Below, one piece after another: positions 34,400 through 43,392 of a stretch of DNA of 64,000 bases. The notes below the pieces were generated by a model that worked only from the letters and a program-made list of their open reading frames with translations, searched no databases and was not told where the DNA came from. Origin of the DNA: Terrisporobacter glycolicus ATCC 14880 = DSM 1288 (GTDB lineage Bacteria > Bacillota > Clostridia > Peptostreptococcales > Peptostreptococcaceae). Position 1 is the stretch's first letter. Each line of letters opens with the position of its first letter. Position numbers and translations under genes: made by a program. Location of the stretch: assembly GCF_036812735.1 (NCBI RefSeq), contig NZ_CP117523.1, positions 2,418,001 through 2,482,000 on the forward strand. Reading direction: 5' to 3'.

Positions 34400-37300
34400 T
34401 TATTCCACCGATTTAAGTGCATCAATCATGTTTATGTTTTTTAATTTTTTATGCATCATCACCATAACAAGTAAAGCGAAAATCATTGTAATGACTCCTG
34501 ATATAATATAGCTACTTATATCTACCGTTGGTATCATCATCATATTATCCATTTCTGCTGTACTTACTAAAAATACATATAATAGTTTACCTAAAACAGA
34601 ACCTGCAAGTATACCTAGTACTGTTAGTATTATATTTTCTCTAAATATATACATATCAACTTCATTATCATAGAAACCTAATACTTTTATTGTAGATATT
34701 TCTCTAATACGTTCCGATACGTTTATATTTATTAAGTTGTATAATACTACAAATGCTAAACTTCCTGATGCAACTATTATTACTATCATAACTAATCCTA
34801 AATCTGCTGCTTCGCTCATGCTTTTCATTTTAGAGGCAAGAGTAACATTTACAACTTTTCTATTGTCCATAAGTTTTGATGATAATTTATTTTCATCATA
34901 GGTTTTAGAATTAAATTTTAATAACTGTGCATTGTATGACACATCTTTTTTAAATATATTTTTGTAATATGATGGTGATAAATAAATATAATGACCAGTG
35001 TAATTTTCTATTATATTCTCTACTTTTATCTTGCGATTATTATTATTTGAATCTGTTAAAGTTATATATTCTCCCACATATACATTTAAAAGTTTTGCTA
35101 ACTTTTCATTTATAATAGCCCCATCATTACTTAGTTTATAATCAGTACCACTGACTCTATCATTTAATAAGATAAAGTCATTTAATTTATCTGTATTTTG
35201 AGGAACATACATCATAGCACTTTGTTTGCTCATATTCTCTTTACTAAAAGTAACTGATTCTTGATAAATATTTAAATCATCTTCATAATTTGGTAGATTA
35301 TTTAAATATTTATCATACTCTTCATCTTCTTTCTTAGTACTGCTATCATCAAATACAACCATTGCATCATATTTTATTAGTTTTCCAAATTGTAAGTCTG
35401 ATAATGATGAATTAGATTTTTCAAGAGATATACCTGCCACAAGCATAGCCATACATCCAGATATTCCAAACACTGTCATAAACATTCTTCGTTTATATCT
35501 AAAAAGATTCCTAAAAGTTACCTTTTGATTAAAGTTAAGTCTTCTCCATACAGGCTTAATTCTCTCTAGTAGTATTTTTTTCCCTAGTTTTGGCGCTTTT
35601 GTTCTCATTAAGTTAGAAGGATTCTCTTTTAATTCTTCTTTTAGAACAATAAATGATGCTCCAACTGTACAAAGTAGTGATGCTACTAAAGATTGAATTA
35701 TATATGATGGATAGAAATTTATTATTACTTTAGGTAAAGTAAAGTTCGATGAATAAGCTATATTAACTATTAATGGTAATACACTACTTCCTGCTACTAT
35801 ACCTACTATAGCTCCTGCAATACTGGCAATTGAAGCATACACTATATATTTTCTAGCTATTTCTAAATCTCTATAACCTAATGCTTTTAAAGTTCCTATT
35901 TCTATTCTATTTTCTTCTACCATTCTTGTCATAGTGGTTAAGCATATTAGTGCTGCTACTAAAAAGAAAAATACAGGAAATACTGATGCTATTTTATCTA
36001 AGCTGTCAATTGAACCTTTGTATGTGGAGTAGCCTGGATTATCATTTCTATCAAAGAAGTAATATTTGCTATCATCAAGTTTTTTTAATTTTTCTCTTTG
36101 ATTGTCTATTTCTTCTCTTGCATCTACTAGTTTTTCTTTATTTTCTTTTATTTCTTCTTCCCAATCAAGAAGCTTTTTCTCAGAATTAAGAATCTCTTCT
36201 TGTGCTTTGTTAAGTTTTTCTTGACCTTGAATTTTACCTTCTTCAAGTGAATTCTTACCCTTTGCTAAATCTTCTTTTCCTTTATCTAGTTTTCTTTGAG
36301 CTTTATTTAGTAATATCTTTCCTTCAGTAATTTTAGTTTTTTCTTTTTTATATGTTTTTACGCCTGCTTGATACTGAATTATTCCATTAACTAAAGTTTC
36401 CAACTTTACTTTATTTTCACTTGCACTTTTACTTGCGCTTTCTATACTTTGTGAAAGGCTAAGTGCTAAAGAAATATTTGATGGATCTTTTTCTAATGCA
36501 TTTACTAAATCAATTAATTGAGTTAATCCTAGATCAGGATTTGATATAATCATTTTCCAATATTGAATTTTTCCACTTGGAATTTCATTATTTTCTTTTA
36601 AATTATTTATACTTTCTTTTATATCTTTAGACAGTGCATCATATGTCGAAATCAAAGTATTCAGACTTGATATTTGATTTTCATATTCTTTTGTATCTTT
36701 TGTAGGGTCAATCCCTTGATTCAAAAATACTTGCTTTGACTCATCTAACTGAGTCTTAACACTTTCAAGTTGTTTTTCCCCTTTGACTAAAGTTTCCTTT
36801 TTCTTTATAAGTTCTATTTGACCTTTTTTTAATTCATATTCACTATTTTTTAATAATTTTTCCTTATCTTTTATTTCTTGTTGAAACTTTGCTAAGGCTT
36901 TATCATATCCTGCTTTACCATCTAAAAGTTGCCTTTTACCATTGTCTATTTCACTCTGAGCATCTTTAAGTTTATTTTCATTTTTTTCTATTTTTTTATA
37001 TGCTTTATCAAATTCTTTTTGCGCCTCTGATTTAATCTCTTCAATTCTTTCTTTTAATCTATGTGAGTATAAATTTTCAAGATACTTATTGTTTTCTTCC
37101 ATTATATCTTTGTAATTATCATCATAAGCTCCAATATTTTCTGTATTTCTAAATTTCACATAAATTTCACTGTAAGCATCCATGGATATATCAGAACTAT
37201 TTATAAGTGTAAAATAATCTACGCTTCCCTTTCCTACAGTAGTTGTTCCCCTAGACATATTATCTATGTACATGGGACTTTGGACAAATCCAACAATTTT

Positions 37301-37807
37301 AAAAGTTTTCTTTTTAAAATAACTTTCTGTATCTTTGTCTGATTTTACAACGTATTCATCACCTATTTTCAGGTTTTTATCTATTTTCAATGCATTTATA
37401 TCTATGGCAATTTCACCACTTTTTTGCGGAAGTCTTCCTTCTGTAACAACTGCTGTGTTCATCTTGTCAGCGCTACTTCCATCATACTCCATAAATTTAA
37501 CCACATGATTTGTATTAGCTAAATTCACATCCACACTATTGCTTGCATAATAATCAAGAATTTTATCATTATTTTCTAGTAACTTTAAATCATTTTCATT
37601 AAGTCCAATAGTAGATACTATCTTGCTATCCATTAAATTTTGTTTTGCAAAATATTCATTTATGGATTCTTTTAAATCTGGCCCACAAGATTTTATTCCA
37701 GCATAAAAAGCAACACCTAAGAAAATTATTGCCATTATAGAAATAAACCTTCCTTTTGAAGATAGAATCTCTCTTTTTATTGATTTTTTATATGCTCTAT
37801 TTTTCAT
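34400..37807 (-). CDS. Large FtsX/MacB-type ABC transporter permease
   Basis: This 1135-residue permease has an N-terminal membrane helix (about 18-40), an external region, a long Lys/Glu-rich coiled coil (about 250-590), and two FtsX core domains, one around 610-740 and one around 1010-1125, each with three helices. TMTRMVEENRIEIGTLKALG and IREISTIKVLGFYDNE mark the two FtsX cores. The long outside coiled coil resembles mechanotransmission-type exporters that do not pump substrate through the membrane. It lies 10 nt downstream of its ATPase gene. The substrate is unknown; a divergent TetR suggests induction by a toxic compound or envelope stress. Confidence 0.9.
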   Translation of the reverse strand: MKNRAYKKSIKREILSSKGRFISIMAIIFLGVAFYAGIKSCGPDLKESINEYFAKQNLMDSKIVSTIGLNENDLKLLENNDKILDYYASNSVDVNLANTNHVVKFMEYDGSSADKMNTAVVTEGRLPQKSGEIAIDINALKIDKNLKIGDEYVVKSDKDTESYFKKKTFKIVGFVQSPMYIDNMSRGTTTVGKGSVDYFTLINSSDISMDAYSEIYVKFRNTENIGAYDDNYKDIMEENNKYLENLYSHRLKERIEEIKSEAQKEFDKAYKKIEKNENKLKDAQSEIDNGKRQLLDGKAGYDKALAKFQQEIKDKEKLLKNSEYELKKGQIELIKKKETLVKGEKQLESVKTQLDESKQVFLNQGIDPTKDTKEYENQISSLNTLISTYDALSKDIKESINNLKENNEIPSGKIQYWKMIISNPDLGLTQLIDLVNALEKDPSNISLALSLSQSIESASKSASENKVKLETLVNGIIQYQAGVKTYKKEKTKITEGKILLNKAQRKLDKGKEDLAKGKNSLEEGKIQGQEKLNKAQEEILNSEKKLLDWEEEIKENKEKLVDAREEIDNQREKLKKLDDSKYYFFDRNDNPGYSTYKGSIDSLDKIASVFPVFFFLVAALICLTTMTRMVEENRIEIGTLKALGYRDLEIARKYIVYASIASIAGAIVGIVAGSSVLPLIVNIAYSSNFTLPKVIINFYPSYIIQSLVASLLCTVGASFIVLKEELKENPSNLMRTKAPKLGKKILLERIKPVWRRLNFNQKVTFRNLFRYKRRMFMTVFGISGCMAMLVAGISLEKSNSSLSDLQFGKLIKYDAMVVFDDSSTKKEDEEYDKYLNNLPNYEDDLNIYQESVTFSKENMSKQSAMMYVPQNTDKLNDFILLNDRVSGTDYKLSNDGAIINEKLAKLLNVYVGEYITLTDSNNNNRKIKVENIIENYTGHYIYLSPSYYKNIFKKDVSYNAQLLKFNSKTYDENKLSSKLMDNRKVVNVTLASKMKSMSEAADLGLVMIVIIVASGSLAFVVLYNLININVSERIREISTIKVLGFYDNEVDMYIFRENIILTVLGILAGSVLGKLLYVFLVSTAEMDNMMMIPTVDISSYIISGVITMIFALLVMVMMHKKLKNINMIDALKSVE

Positions 37808-37817
37808 CTATCATCCT

Positions 37818-38519
37818 CTACCATTCAATAGATTCCACAGAAACAGGCTGTTCATTTATTCGTACATTTTGAACTTTGGCATCTTTAATATTTATAACTC
37901 TATTGGCGATTGGTGCAAGTGCTGCGTTGTGAGTTATAACTATTACAGTTGTGCCCATTTCTTTGCATGTATCTTGTAAAGTTTTTAAAATTTGTTTCCC
38001 TGTTTTATAATCAAGTGCTCCTGTTGGTTCATCACACAAAAGTAACTTGGGATTTTTTGCTATGGCTCTAGCTATAGACACCCTTTGCTGCTCTCCTCCT
38101 GATAATTGACTTGGAAAGTTATCTTTTCTATGACTAAGACCAACAATCTCTAACGTTTTATCTACGTCTAAGGCATTCTTTGAAATTTGAGTTGCTAACT
38201 CTACGTTTTCTCGTGCAGTTAAATTTTGAACTAAGTTATAAAACTGAAATACAAATCCCACATCATATCTTCTGTAATTTATTAGCTCCTTATTACTAAA
38301 CTTAGATATATCAACATTATCAATAATTATGTTTCCTTCATCACAAGTATCCATTCCACCGAGAATATTTAGCACTGTTGTTTTTCCTGCACCACTCGGT
38401 CCTAAAATAATAACAAACTCTCCTTTTTCTATGGAAAAATTAATACCATTATTAGCAACAACGGTGTTTTCTCCAATTTTGTATCGCTTATACTCATCTA
38501 TTATTTGTATATATGACAT
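37818..38519 (-). CDS. ABC transporter ATPase (MacB/LolD type)
   Basis: This 233-residue nucleotide-binding subunit has Walker [10 protein letters not shown], the signature [14 protein letters not shown] and Walker [13 protein letters not shown], followed by a switch His (VITHN). It belongs to the family that energises FtsX-type permeases. It is the first gene of the two-gene operon, with GGGGGGAAG before the ATG, and is divergent from a TetR regulator across a region of repeated 16-bp words. Confidence 0.95.
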   Translation of the reverse strand: MSYIQIIDEYKRYKIGENTVVANNGINFSIEKGEFVIILGPSGAGKTTVLNILGGMDTCDEGNIIIDNVDISKFSNKELINYRRYDVGFVFQFYNLVQNLTARENVELATQISKNALDVDKTLEIVGLSHRKDNFPSQLSGGEQQRVSIARAIAKNPKLLLCDEPTGALDYKTGKQILKTLQDTCKEMGTTVIVITHNAALAPIANRVINIKDAKVQNVRINEQPVSVESIEW

Positions 38520-38553
38520 CTCTTCCCCCCATCAATTTACTTTACCTGCTCAC

Positions 38554-38690
38554 TGTTATTAAATAGACACTATGTTTGATTAATGCTATAATACAATAAG
38601 TATAAATAATATATAAACTACTTACAATAATCACATGATATCATATTGTTATTAAATAGACATTTAATCTTTTTTTGTTCATTTAATAAC
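38554..38690. promoter_or_regulatory. Repeated operator words between the ABC operon and TetR gene
   Basis: TGTTATTAAATAGACA occurs exactly twice (38554-38569 and 38647-38662), and an inverted near copy (GTTCATTTAATAAC, ending at 38690) follows the second after 14 nt. The second and third copies form a dyad that overlaps a possible tetR promoter (TTGTTC at 38676-38681, TATAAA about 16 bp on). The first lies just upstream of the ABC ribosome site. This fits a TetR-family repressor acting on both genes. Confidence 0.55.
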
Positions 38691-38720
38691 TTGTGATATA
38701 AAATTGTAATTATAAAATTC

Positions 38721-38766
38721 GCTGCCATTTTAAGTCCTATATGGAGCAATTAAATTTCCGGTAGCA
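38721..38766 (+). promoter_or_regulatory. Structured leader before the TetR gene
   Basis: GCTGCC (38721-38726) can pair with GGTAGC (38760-38765), enclosing CC-tatat-GG. The segment is richer in G and C than its surroundings and lies within the transcribed leader, about 30 nt before the start codon. It matches no riboswitch class I know. Confidence 0.35.
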
Positions 38767-38793
38767 ACCTTACTTAAAGAAAGGATTATGTAT

Positions 38794-39345
38794 ATGGCTG
38801 GTATTAAAGGAAATAGAAGAATTTTATATACTCATAAAGTAATTAAAGATAGTTTACTTGATTTACTTAAAAGTAAAAAAATTCACCAGGTTACAGTTAC
38901 AGACATATGTAAAAATGCTAACATAAACCGAGGTACTTTTTATACTCATTATAAAGATGCTTATGATTTATTACAATCAATGGAAGATGAATTCTTTAAT
39001 CAAATATTAGAATATATAGAAGAAACTCCACTAGAGGACTATAAAGATGTTTTATTGCTTAATGCTCTTAAACTTATTAAAGAAAATAAAGAATTATGCA
39101 AAATATTATTTTGTCATCATATAGAAAATAATCTTATGGATCGTATTTTTTTATTGGCAAGAAAAGCTGAAATTGACAAACTTATAAGTTCTTCAAAGGC
39201 TGACGATGTGTTTTTAGATTATTTTATAAAATATAACGTTGGGGGAGTTTTTTCTGTTGTTCAAACATGGTTGGAAAATGATTTAAATGAATCTCCAGAA
39301 GAAATAGTAACTATAATAAACAATATTGTCGCTTTTCATCCATAA
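38794..39345 (+). CDS. TetR family regulator, likely repressor of the adjacent ABC exporter
   Basis: This 183-residue regulator has an N-terminal TetR HTH (VTVTDICKNANINRGTFYTHYKD, helix-turn-helix with the typical F-Y-x-H-Y) and a C-terminal TetR_C_7-like helical ligand domain. The ATG at 38794 is preferred because AAAGGA is 8 nt upstream; the ATG two codons earlier is 2 nt away. It is divergent from the FtsX-type ABC operon, with shared repeated operator words between them. Confidence 0.85.
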   Translation: MAGIKGNRRILYTHKVIKDSLLDLLKSKKIHQVTVTDICKNANINRGTFYTHYKDAYDLLQSMEDEFFNQILEYIEETPLEDYKDVLLLNALKLIKENKELCKILFCHHIENNLMDRIFLLARKAEIDKLISSSKADDVFLDYFIKYNVGGVFSVVQTWLENDLNESPEEIVTIINNIVAFHP

Positions 39346-39380
39346 TAATTAGGTATATTTTTTGATATACCTAATTATTA
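39343..39380. terminator. Bidirectional terminator between TetR and AIM24 genes
   Basis: A perfect 15-bp stem (39343-39357 with 39366-39380) has an 8-nt T-rich loop and AT-rich flanks. Confidence 0.85.
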
Positions 39381-39397
39381 TAAAATTTATTATTTTT

Positions 39398-40075
39398 TTA
39401 ATTTGAGCTTGTTGGTATAAATGATCCTACTCTAAGAGCAAACTCATTCATATTCATTGTTTGAAGGACAACTTGCCCTGGTCCTGTAAGCTTAGTTAAA
39501 AACAATCCTTCTCCACCAAAGAACACATTACCTAAACCTTTAACCATTTCTACTTCATATTTAACAGTATCTTCAAATCCTACTAAATTTCCTGTGTCTA
39601 TTTTTACAACTTCTCCTGGAGCCAAATTCATTTCTATTGCATCACCATCTATTTCTAAAAAGGCAGTTCCTCTACCTCTTAGCTCTTGTAATATAAATCC
39701 TTCACCACCAAAAAACCCTGTTCCCATCTTTTTATTAAAAATAGTTTTTAGTTCTACTGAAGACTCAGCAGCAAGAAAAGCTCCTTTTTGTATGGTAAAG
39801 CAACCTTCACTTACATTTATAGGTATTATACTTCCTGGAACAGTTGAAGCAAAAGCTATTTTAGCATCTTGCATTGCAGTATATGTTGCCATAAACATTG
39901 ATTCTCCTGCAAACATTCTTCCTATACCTTTTAATAGACCACCTTTTGTATTTGTGTCCATCTTTATTCCTTCAGATTGGTAAAACATCCCTCCACTTTG
40001 TGTGAACATGGACTCACCTTTTGATAAACTTACTTCAACACTTGGTACTACTTTTCCTACAATTACATAATTCAT
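39398..40075 (-). CDS. AIM24 / TIGR00266 family protein
   Basis: This 225-residue protein belongs to the AIM24 family, a glycine-rich double-psi beta-barrel-like fold of unknown biochemical role. Family hallmarks are GESMFTQSGGMFY near residue 20, FAGESMFMATYTA near 55, TGFFGGEGFILQELRG near 120 and VFFGGEGLFLTKLTGPG near 187. No signal peptide is present. It lies 70 nt downstream of the next gene, possibly in the same transcript. Confidence 0.9.
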   Translation of the reverse strand: MNYVIVGKVVPSVEVSLSKGESMFTQSGGMFYQSEGIKMDTNTKGGLLKGIGRMFAGESMFMATYTAMQDAKIAFASTVPGSIIPINVSEGCFTIQKGAFLAAESSVELKTIFNKKMGTGFFGGEGFILQELRGRGTAFLEIDGDAIEMNLAPGEVVKIDTGNLVGFEDTVKYEVEMVKGLGNVFFGGEGLFLTKLTGPGQVVLQTMNMNEFALRVGSFIPTSSN

Positions 40076-40145
40076 TTAAATTCCCCCTAACTTTCATTTC
40101 TATTTATTTATAATTTAATTGCTCTTTTTAGATGCTTATATCCTA

Positions 40146-40712
40146 TTATTTAGCCAATTGTTTAACATAATAAGGTATCATTATAATAGTTCCAATTAAA
40201 CAATCAAATGTATCCATCATAGTATCAACTAAACCTCCTGCTTGACAGTTCATTCCTAAAAACTTATCTACAGAAAACTCCATAAGCTCCCAAAGGCTAG
40301 CACCACCCATGCTAAACATAAACATAAATATAACGAAAAATATTTTTCTTTTGGTGCTATTTACTTCTATATTGCCAAAATAATTAAACATCACATATGC
40401 AACACTGCAAGAAATTAATCCTGACCATATATGCAAAAAATCATCATAATTTTTTATAGAAGCATAAAATCCAAAAGAAGATCCCAAAAGACCTGCAAAT
40501 AAAATAAATATGACTAAAGTTATAATTAACGTAGTATCAAAAAGCTTATCAAATTTCTTATTTAAGTAAACTAATATAATCGTTCCCGCTAAACTTGCCA
40601 AAGCATATAATATATTTTCTACTTGATTTGTAGAAACAAAATAAATTATGGAACCTAAATAAATAATATATATCACCCTAGACATCCAATTTAAGACTTT
40701 TTTATTATTCAT
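40146..40712 (-). CDS. Multi-helix membrane protein (DUF2238/YjdF-like)
   Basis: This 188-residue protein has about six membrane helices. The central part DDFLHIWSGLISCSVAYVMF and the end SLWELMEFSVDKFLG..GLVDTMMD resemble the DUF2238 family (His and Glu in helices, D-T-M-x-D near the end). Function unknown. The ATG follows a GGGGG site. A short AT-rich region separates it from the divergent HTH-SOR gene. Confidence 0.7.
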   Translation of the reverse strand: MNNKKVLNWMSRVIYIIYLGSIIYFVSTNQVENILYALASLAGTIILVYLNKKFDKLFDTTLIITLVIFILFAGLLGSSFGFYASIKNYDDFLHIWSGLISCSVAYVMFNYFGNIEVNSTKRKIFFVIFMFMFSMGGASLWELMEFSVDKFLGMNCQAGGLVDTMMDTFDCLIGTIIMIPYYVKQLAK

Positions 40713-40908
40713 AATTAAGACCCCCTACAATTTTGCTAGATGAATAATCTATTTATTATATTCATAACTATAACACAAAATTTTTTTTACTTCACCTTTA
40801 TTTATATGGAAATTTGTTAAATATATTAAATAAAATAGCGACTCTACGGAAAGTTGATTGAAAATATTAAATTTAGAGTTTATTCTTATATATGTGGAGG
40901 TGATAGAT

Positions 40909-41505
40909 ATGAACTGTGAAAAAGTAGGAAGCCTAATATTAAAACTTAGAAAAGAAAAAAACATGACTCAAAAACAAATAGCTGACTTATTAAATATAAG
41001 TGATAAAACTGTTTCAAAATGGGAACGAGGTTTAGGTTGTCCTGATGTATCAATACTTACAGATTTATCAAAAATATTTGATATTAATATAGAAAAAATA
41101 TTATTAGGAGATTTAAACCCTAATGATGTAGACGGAGGAAATATGAAAAGAATTAAATTTTACGTTTGCCCTAACTGTGGCAATATAATAAGTACAACTG
41201 GTGAAGGTGAAATATCTTGTTGTGGTAGGAAACTAAAAGCTACTATTCCAACTATAATAGATGAAAATCATATAATAAATATAGAAGAAATTGAAAATGA
41301 CTATTACATTACTATTGACCATGAAATGTCTAAAGAGCATTATATATCATTTGCTGCTTATGTTACTTATGACAGAGTACTATTAATAAAGTTATACCCA
41401 GAGCAAAGTCCAACAGTAAGATTCCCAAGGCTTAGTGGGAAATTTGAAAGAGGTAAGTTTTATATATATTGTACTCAACATGGATTGTTAACGAATGGAA
41501 AATAA
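40909..41505 (+). CDS. XRE-type HTH regulator fused to a desulfoferrodoxin-like (superoxide reductase) module
   Basis: This 198-residue protein begins with an XRE helix-turn-helix (about 5-65; MTQKQIADLLNISDKTVSKW). A linker leads into a region matching class I superoxide reductase. Cys87, Cys90, Cys104 and Cys105 (CPNC..CC) match the desulforedoxin Fe(Cys)4 site. His121, His138, His144, Cys188 and His191 match the four-His one-Cys catalytic iron; HEMSKEHYI keeps the 6-residue His spacing, and CTQHG matches CNxHG. All nine ligands appear present. It may be an iron-based redox or superoxide sensor, or an enzyme that also binds DNA. The ATG has GGAGGTG upstream. It stands alone and ends at a terminator. 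Confidence 0.85.
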   Translation: MNCEKVGSLILKLRKEKNMTQKQIADLLNISDKTVSKWERGLGCPDVSILTDLSKIFDINIEKILLGDLNPNDVDGGNMKRIKFYVCPNCGNIISTTGEGEISCCGRKLKATIPTIIDENHIINIEEIENDYYITIDHEMSKEHYISFAAYVTYDRVLLIKLYPEQSPTVRFPRLSGKFERGKFYIYCTQHGLLTNGK

Positions 41506-41516
41506 TTACAAATACT

Positions 41517-41545
41517 AAAAAGACCATCAATTTAGATGGTCTTTT
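41517..41545. terminator. Bidirectional terminator between HTH-SOR and rhodanese genes
   Basis: AAAAGACCATC pairs perfectly with GATGGTCTTTT around a 6-nt loop, with A/T-rich flanks on both sides. Confidence 0.85.
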
Positions 41546-41551
41546 AATATT

Positions 41552-41896
41552 TTAATTTTTAGTTAGTTTACCCTTATAAAAATATATTCCTCCACTTAAG
41601 TTGTAAACTTTATTAAATCCATTTTTAGATAAAATATCACAAGCTCTTGCACTTCTTCCTCCAGAAGAACAATACGCAACTATTTCACTATCTGTATATA
41701 AGTTTAAAGTTGGTAATTTTGATGAAAGTGTATCAACAGATATATTTCTAGCATTTGGAATGTGTCCACCTTTATACTCACCTGAACTTCTCACATCTAA
41801 AATTAATATATTGTTGTTATTCATCATCTTTTGTAATTGGGATCCAGTTATAGTAGTATAACTTCTTTTTCTAAATAATCCTGAAATTAATCCCAT
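41552..41896 (-). CDS. Single-domain rhodanese (sulfurtransferase)
   Basis: This 114-residue protein is a single rhodanese domain that carries sulfane sulfur as a cysteine persulfide. The active-site loop is CSSGGRS (near residue 75), preceded by ILDVRSSGEY and GHIPNARNI. The ending LSGGIYFYKGKL fits the fold. It lies 20 nt downstream of the C_GCAxxG_C_C gene in the same orientation, so the two probably share a transcript and a thiol/sulfur role. Confidence 0.92.
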   Translation of the reverse strand: MGLISGLFRKRSYTTITGSQLQKMMNNNNILILDVRSSGEYKGGHIPNARNISVDTLSSKLPTLNLYTDSEIVAYCSSGGRSARACDILSKNGFNKVYNLSGGIYFYKGKLTKN

Positions 41897-41916
41897 AACA
41901 TCTCATCCTCCATATT

Positions 41917-42282
41917 TTATGCTTCTTTTAAAACTTCTTTTAATGCATTATATGAAAAATCGATTATTTCGCTACAACTTACCTTATTTTTCTTCAAGTT
42001 AGCACAAATTTCTGTATTATATTCTTCTCTTACTTTTTTCATTATTTCTTTTGAATATTTTCTAGCTTCATTTGGAGTAGAACTATCTTCTCTACCTTTT
42101 ATATAACCTGCTACTAAAACAGCCGCATTGACTGCTCCACATAGGCTACCTACTGTTATACCAGTTCCCATTCCACTTCCTAAAGCAACGGGTATATCTG
42201 TTTTAAATTCTTCGTTGTATGATTTTATTAGCGCTTCAGCACAAGTGTATCCTTGACTATGATAAATTGATGGTTTTGTCAT
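41917..42282 (-). CDS. C_GCAxxG_C_C family probable redox protein
   Basis: This 121-residue helical protein has the family's spaced cysteines: YTCAEA (near 14), SLCGAVNAA (near 48), EICANL and VSCSEI near the end. Members are thought to bind a metal cluster or act as thiol redox proteins; the role is not established. It is the first gene of a pair with rhodanese. Confidence 0.85.
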   Translation of the reverse strand: MTKPSIYHSQGYTCAEALIKSYNEEFKTDIPVALGSGMGTGITVGSLCGAVNAAVLVAGYIKGREDSSTPNEARKYSKEIMKKVREEYNTEICANLKKNKVSCSEIIDFSYNALKEVLKEA

Positions 42283-42371
42283 TTTAATGTCTCCTTCTCA
42301 GTTAAATCTAATTATACATATATTGTATCACTATTTTAGTTTTTTTCTGTGACTTTATCACAAATAATATA

Positions 42372-42878
42372 TTATTCCATATAATTATAGTCTAATCTAA
42401 AAAACATAATTTTATCATCATACATCCAAAATTCCAGAGAAGTTTTGTTTTTTTTATCTGTATAGCCTAAAATATTAGTTCCTTGCTCTACTCTTTTATA
42501 ATAATTTTTACCATAGGATTTTATTATTTTATCTTTATCATCACCAATTTTTATACCTTTATTACTAAATATATCTTTATCATTTACAACGAATCTTATA
42601 ATTTTATCATTATATTTTTCTGTTGCCACTTCCACTTTTTCATTTAAGTAGTAGTAGTTGTACTTAACATTATCTTGGCTAAGTTTATTTATATGTCCAT
42701 ACTTTAATTTTACATTGTCATTATTAATACTTTCACCTAAATATATATCATTAACATTTTCTTTTGACAAATTTGTAGACTTACTAAAAAAATGATGATA
42801 GTTCCTCGAAAAACTTAAGCAAAAGAATGCTACAAACATAAACAATAAACCTAAAATGACAAATAATTTTCTCTTCAT
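42372..42878 (-). CDS. Hypothetical membrane-anchored or secreted protein
   Basis: This 168-residue protein has an N-terminal hydrophobic segment (6-24) that is either a signal peptide or an anchor. The outside part is rich in Lys, Asn and Tyr. The end (KGIKIGDDKDKIIKSYGKNY, then SLEFWMYDDKIMFFRLDY) resembles a small beta domain seen in clostridial extracytoplasmic proteins. No function recognised. It lies just after a four-gene small-membrane/XRE unit on the same strand. Confidence 0.65.
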   Translation of the reverse strand: MKRKLFVILGLLFMFVAFFCLSFSRNYHHFFSKSTNLSKENVNDIYLGESINNDNVKLKYGHINKLSQDNVKYNYYYLNEKVEVATEKYNDKIIRFVVNDKDIFSNKGIKIGDDKDKIIKSYGKNYYKRVEQGTNILGYTDKKNKTSLEFWMYDDKIMFFRLDYNYME

Positions 42879-42975
42879 ATATATCCCCTTAATCTAAATT
42901 TAATAAATATCTTCTATGACATAAATCCTACTTTCATCATTAATATAAATTAAATACAATTAGCTATTATCATCT

Positions 42976-43149
42976 TTATTTTTTATTAAAGTCAATATTA
43001 TACTTATCTGATATATTCACATCTTCTTCTTTTAATCTTTCTAATATATCTTTAATTTCGTTTTCCATATTTTTATTTTTTTCCTCTTGCCAATCAAAAT
43101 CATTATCTATAGTTTCTTTGTTTGCATATCCATAATATTTATTGCCCAT
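42976..43149 (-). CDS. 57-residue acidic hypothetical protein
   Basis: A short ORF begins MGNKYYGYANKETIDNDFDW and ends NISDKYNIDFNKK, 57 residues, highly charged and probably helical from residue 20 on. It starts 6 nt after the XRE gene stop on the same strand with AAAGGA about 10 nt upstream, so it looks like the last gene of that operon. It is too short for ordinary gene calling. No homolog recognised. Confidence 0.55.
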   Translation of the reverse strand: MGNKYYGYANKETIDNDFDWQEEKNKNMENEIKDILERLKEEDVNISDKYNIDFNKK

Positions 43150-43155
43150 TATCTT

Positions 43156-43380
43156 CTATTCCTTTATCTCCTCGTCATCTTGTACATATTCTAAAATATC
43201 TCCTGGTTGACAATCAAGTGCCTTACATATTTCATTTAATGTGGAAAATCTCACAGCCCTTGCCTTATTATTCTTCAATATTGATAAATTAGCCATGGTA
43301 ATTCCCAATTTTTTAGAAAGCTCTGTAGCACTCATTTTTCTCTTTGCCATCATTACATCTAAATTTACAATTATAGCCAT
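43156..43380 (-). CDS. Small XRE-family regulator (YozG-like)
   Basis: This 74-residue protein is a single helix-turn-helix domain (MSATELSKKLGITMANLSIL, then RFSTLNEICKALDCQPGDIL). The compact type occurs beside DUF2975 membrane proteins in many Firmicutes. It lies 12 nt after the DUF2975 gene, with GGAGG before the ATG. It probably autoregulates the operon, perhaps through the long palindrome at 44160-44204. Confidence 0.9.
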   Translation of the reverse strand: MAIIVNLDVMMAKRKMSATELSKKLGITMANLSILKNNKARAVRFSTLNEICKALDCQPGDILEYVQDDEEIKE

Positions 43381-43392
43381 TTGCTTTCCTCC

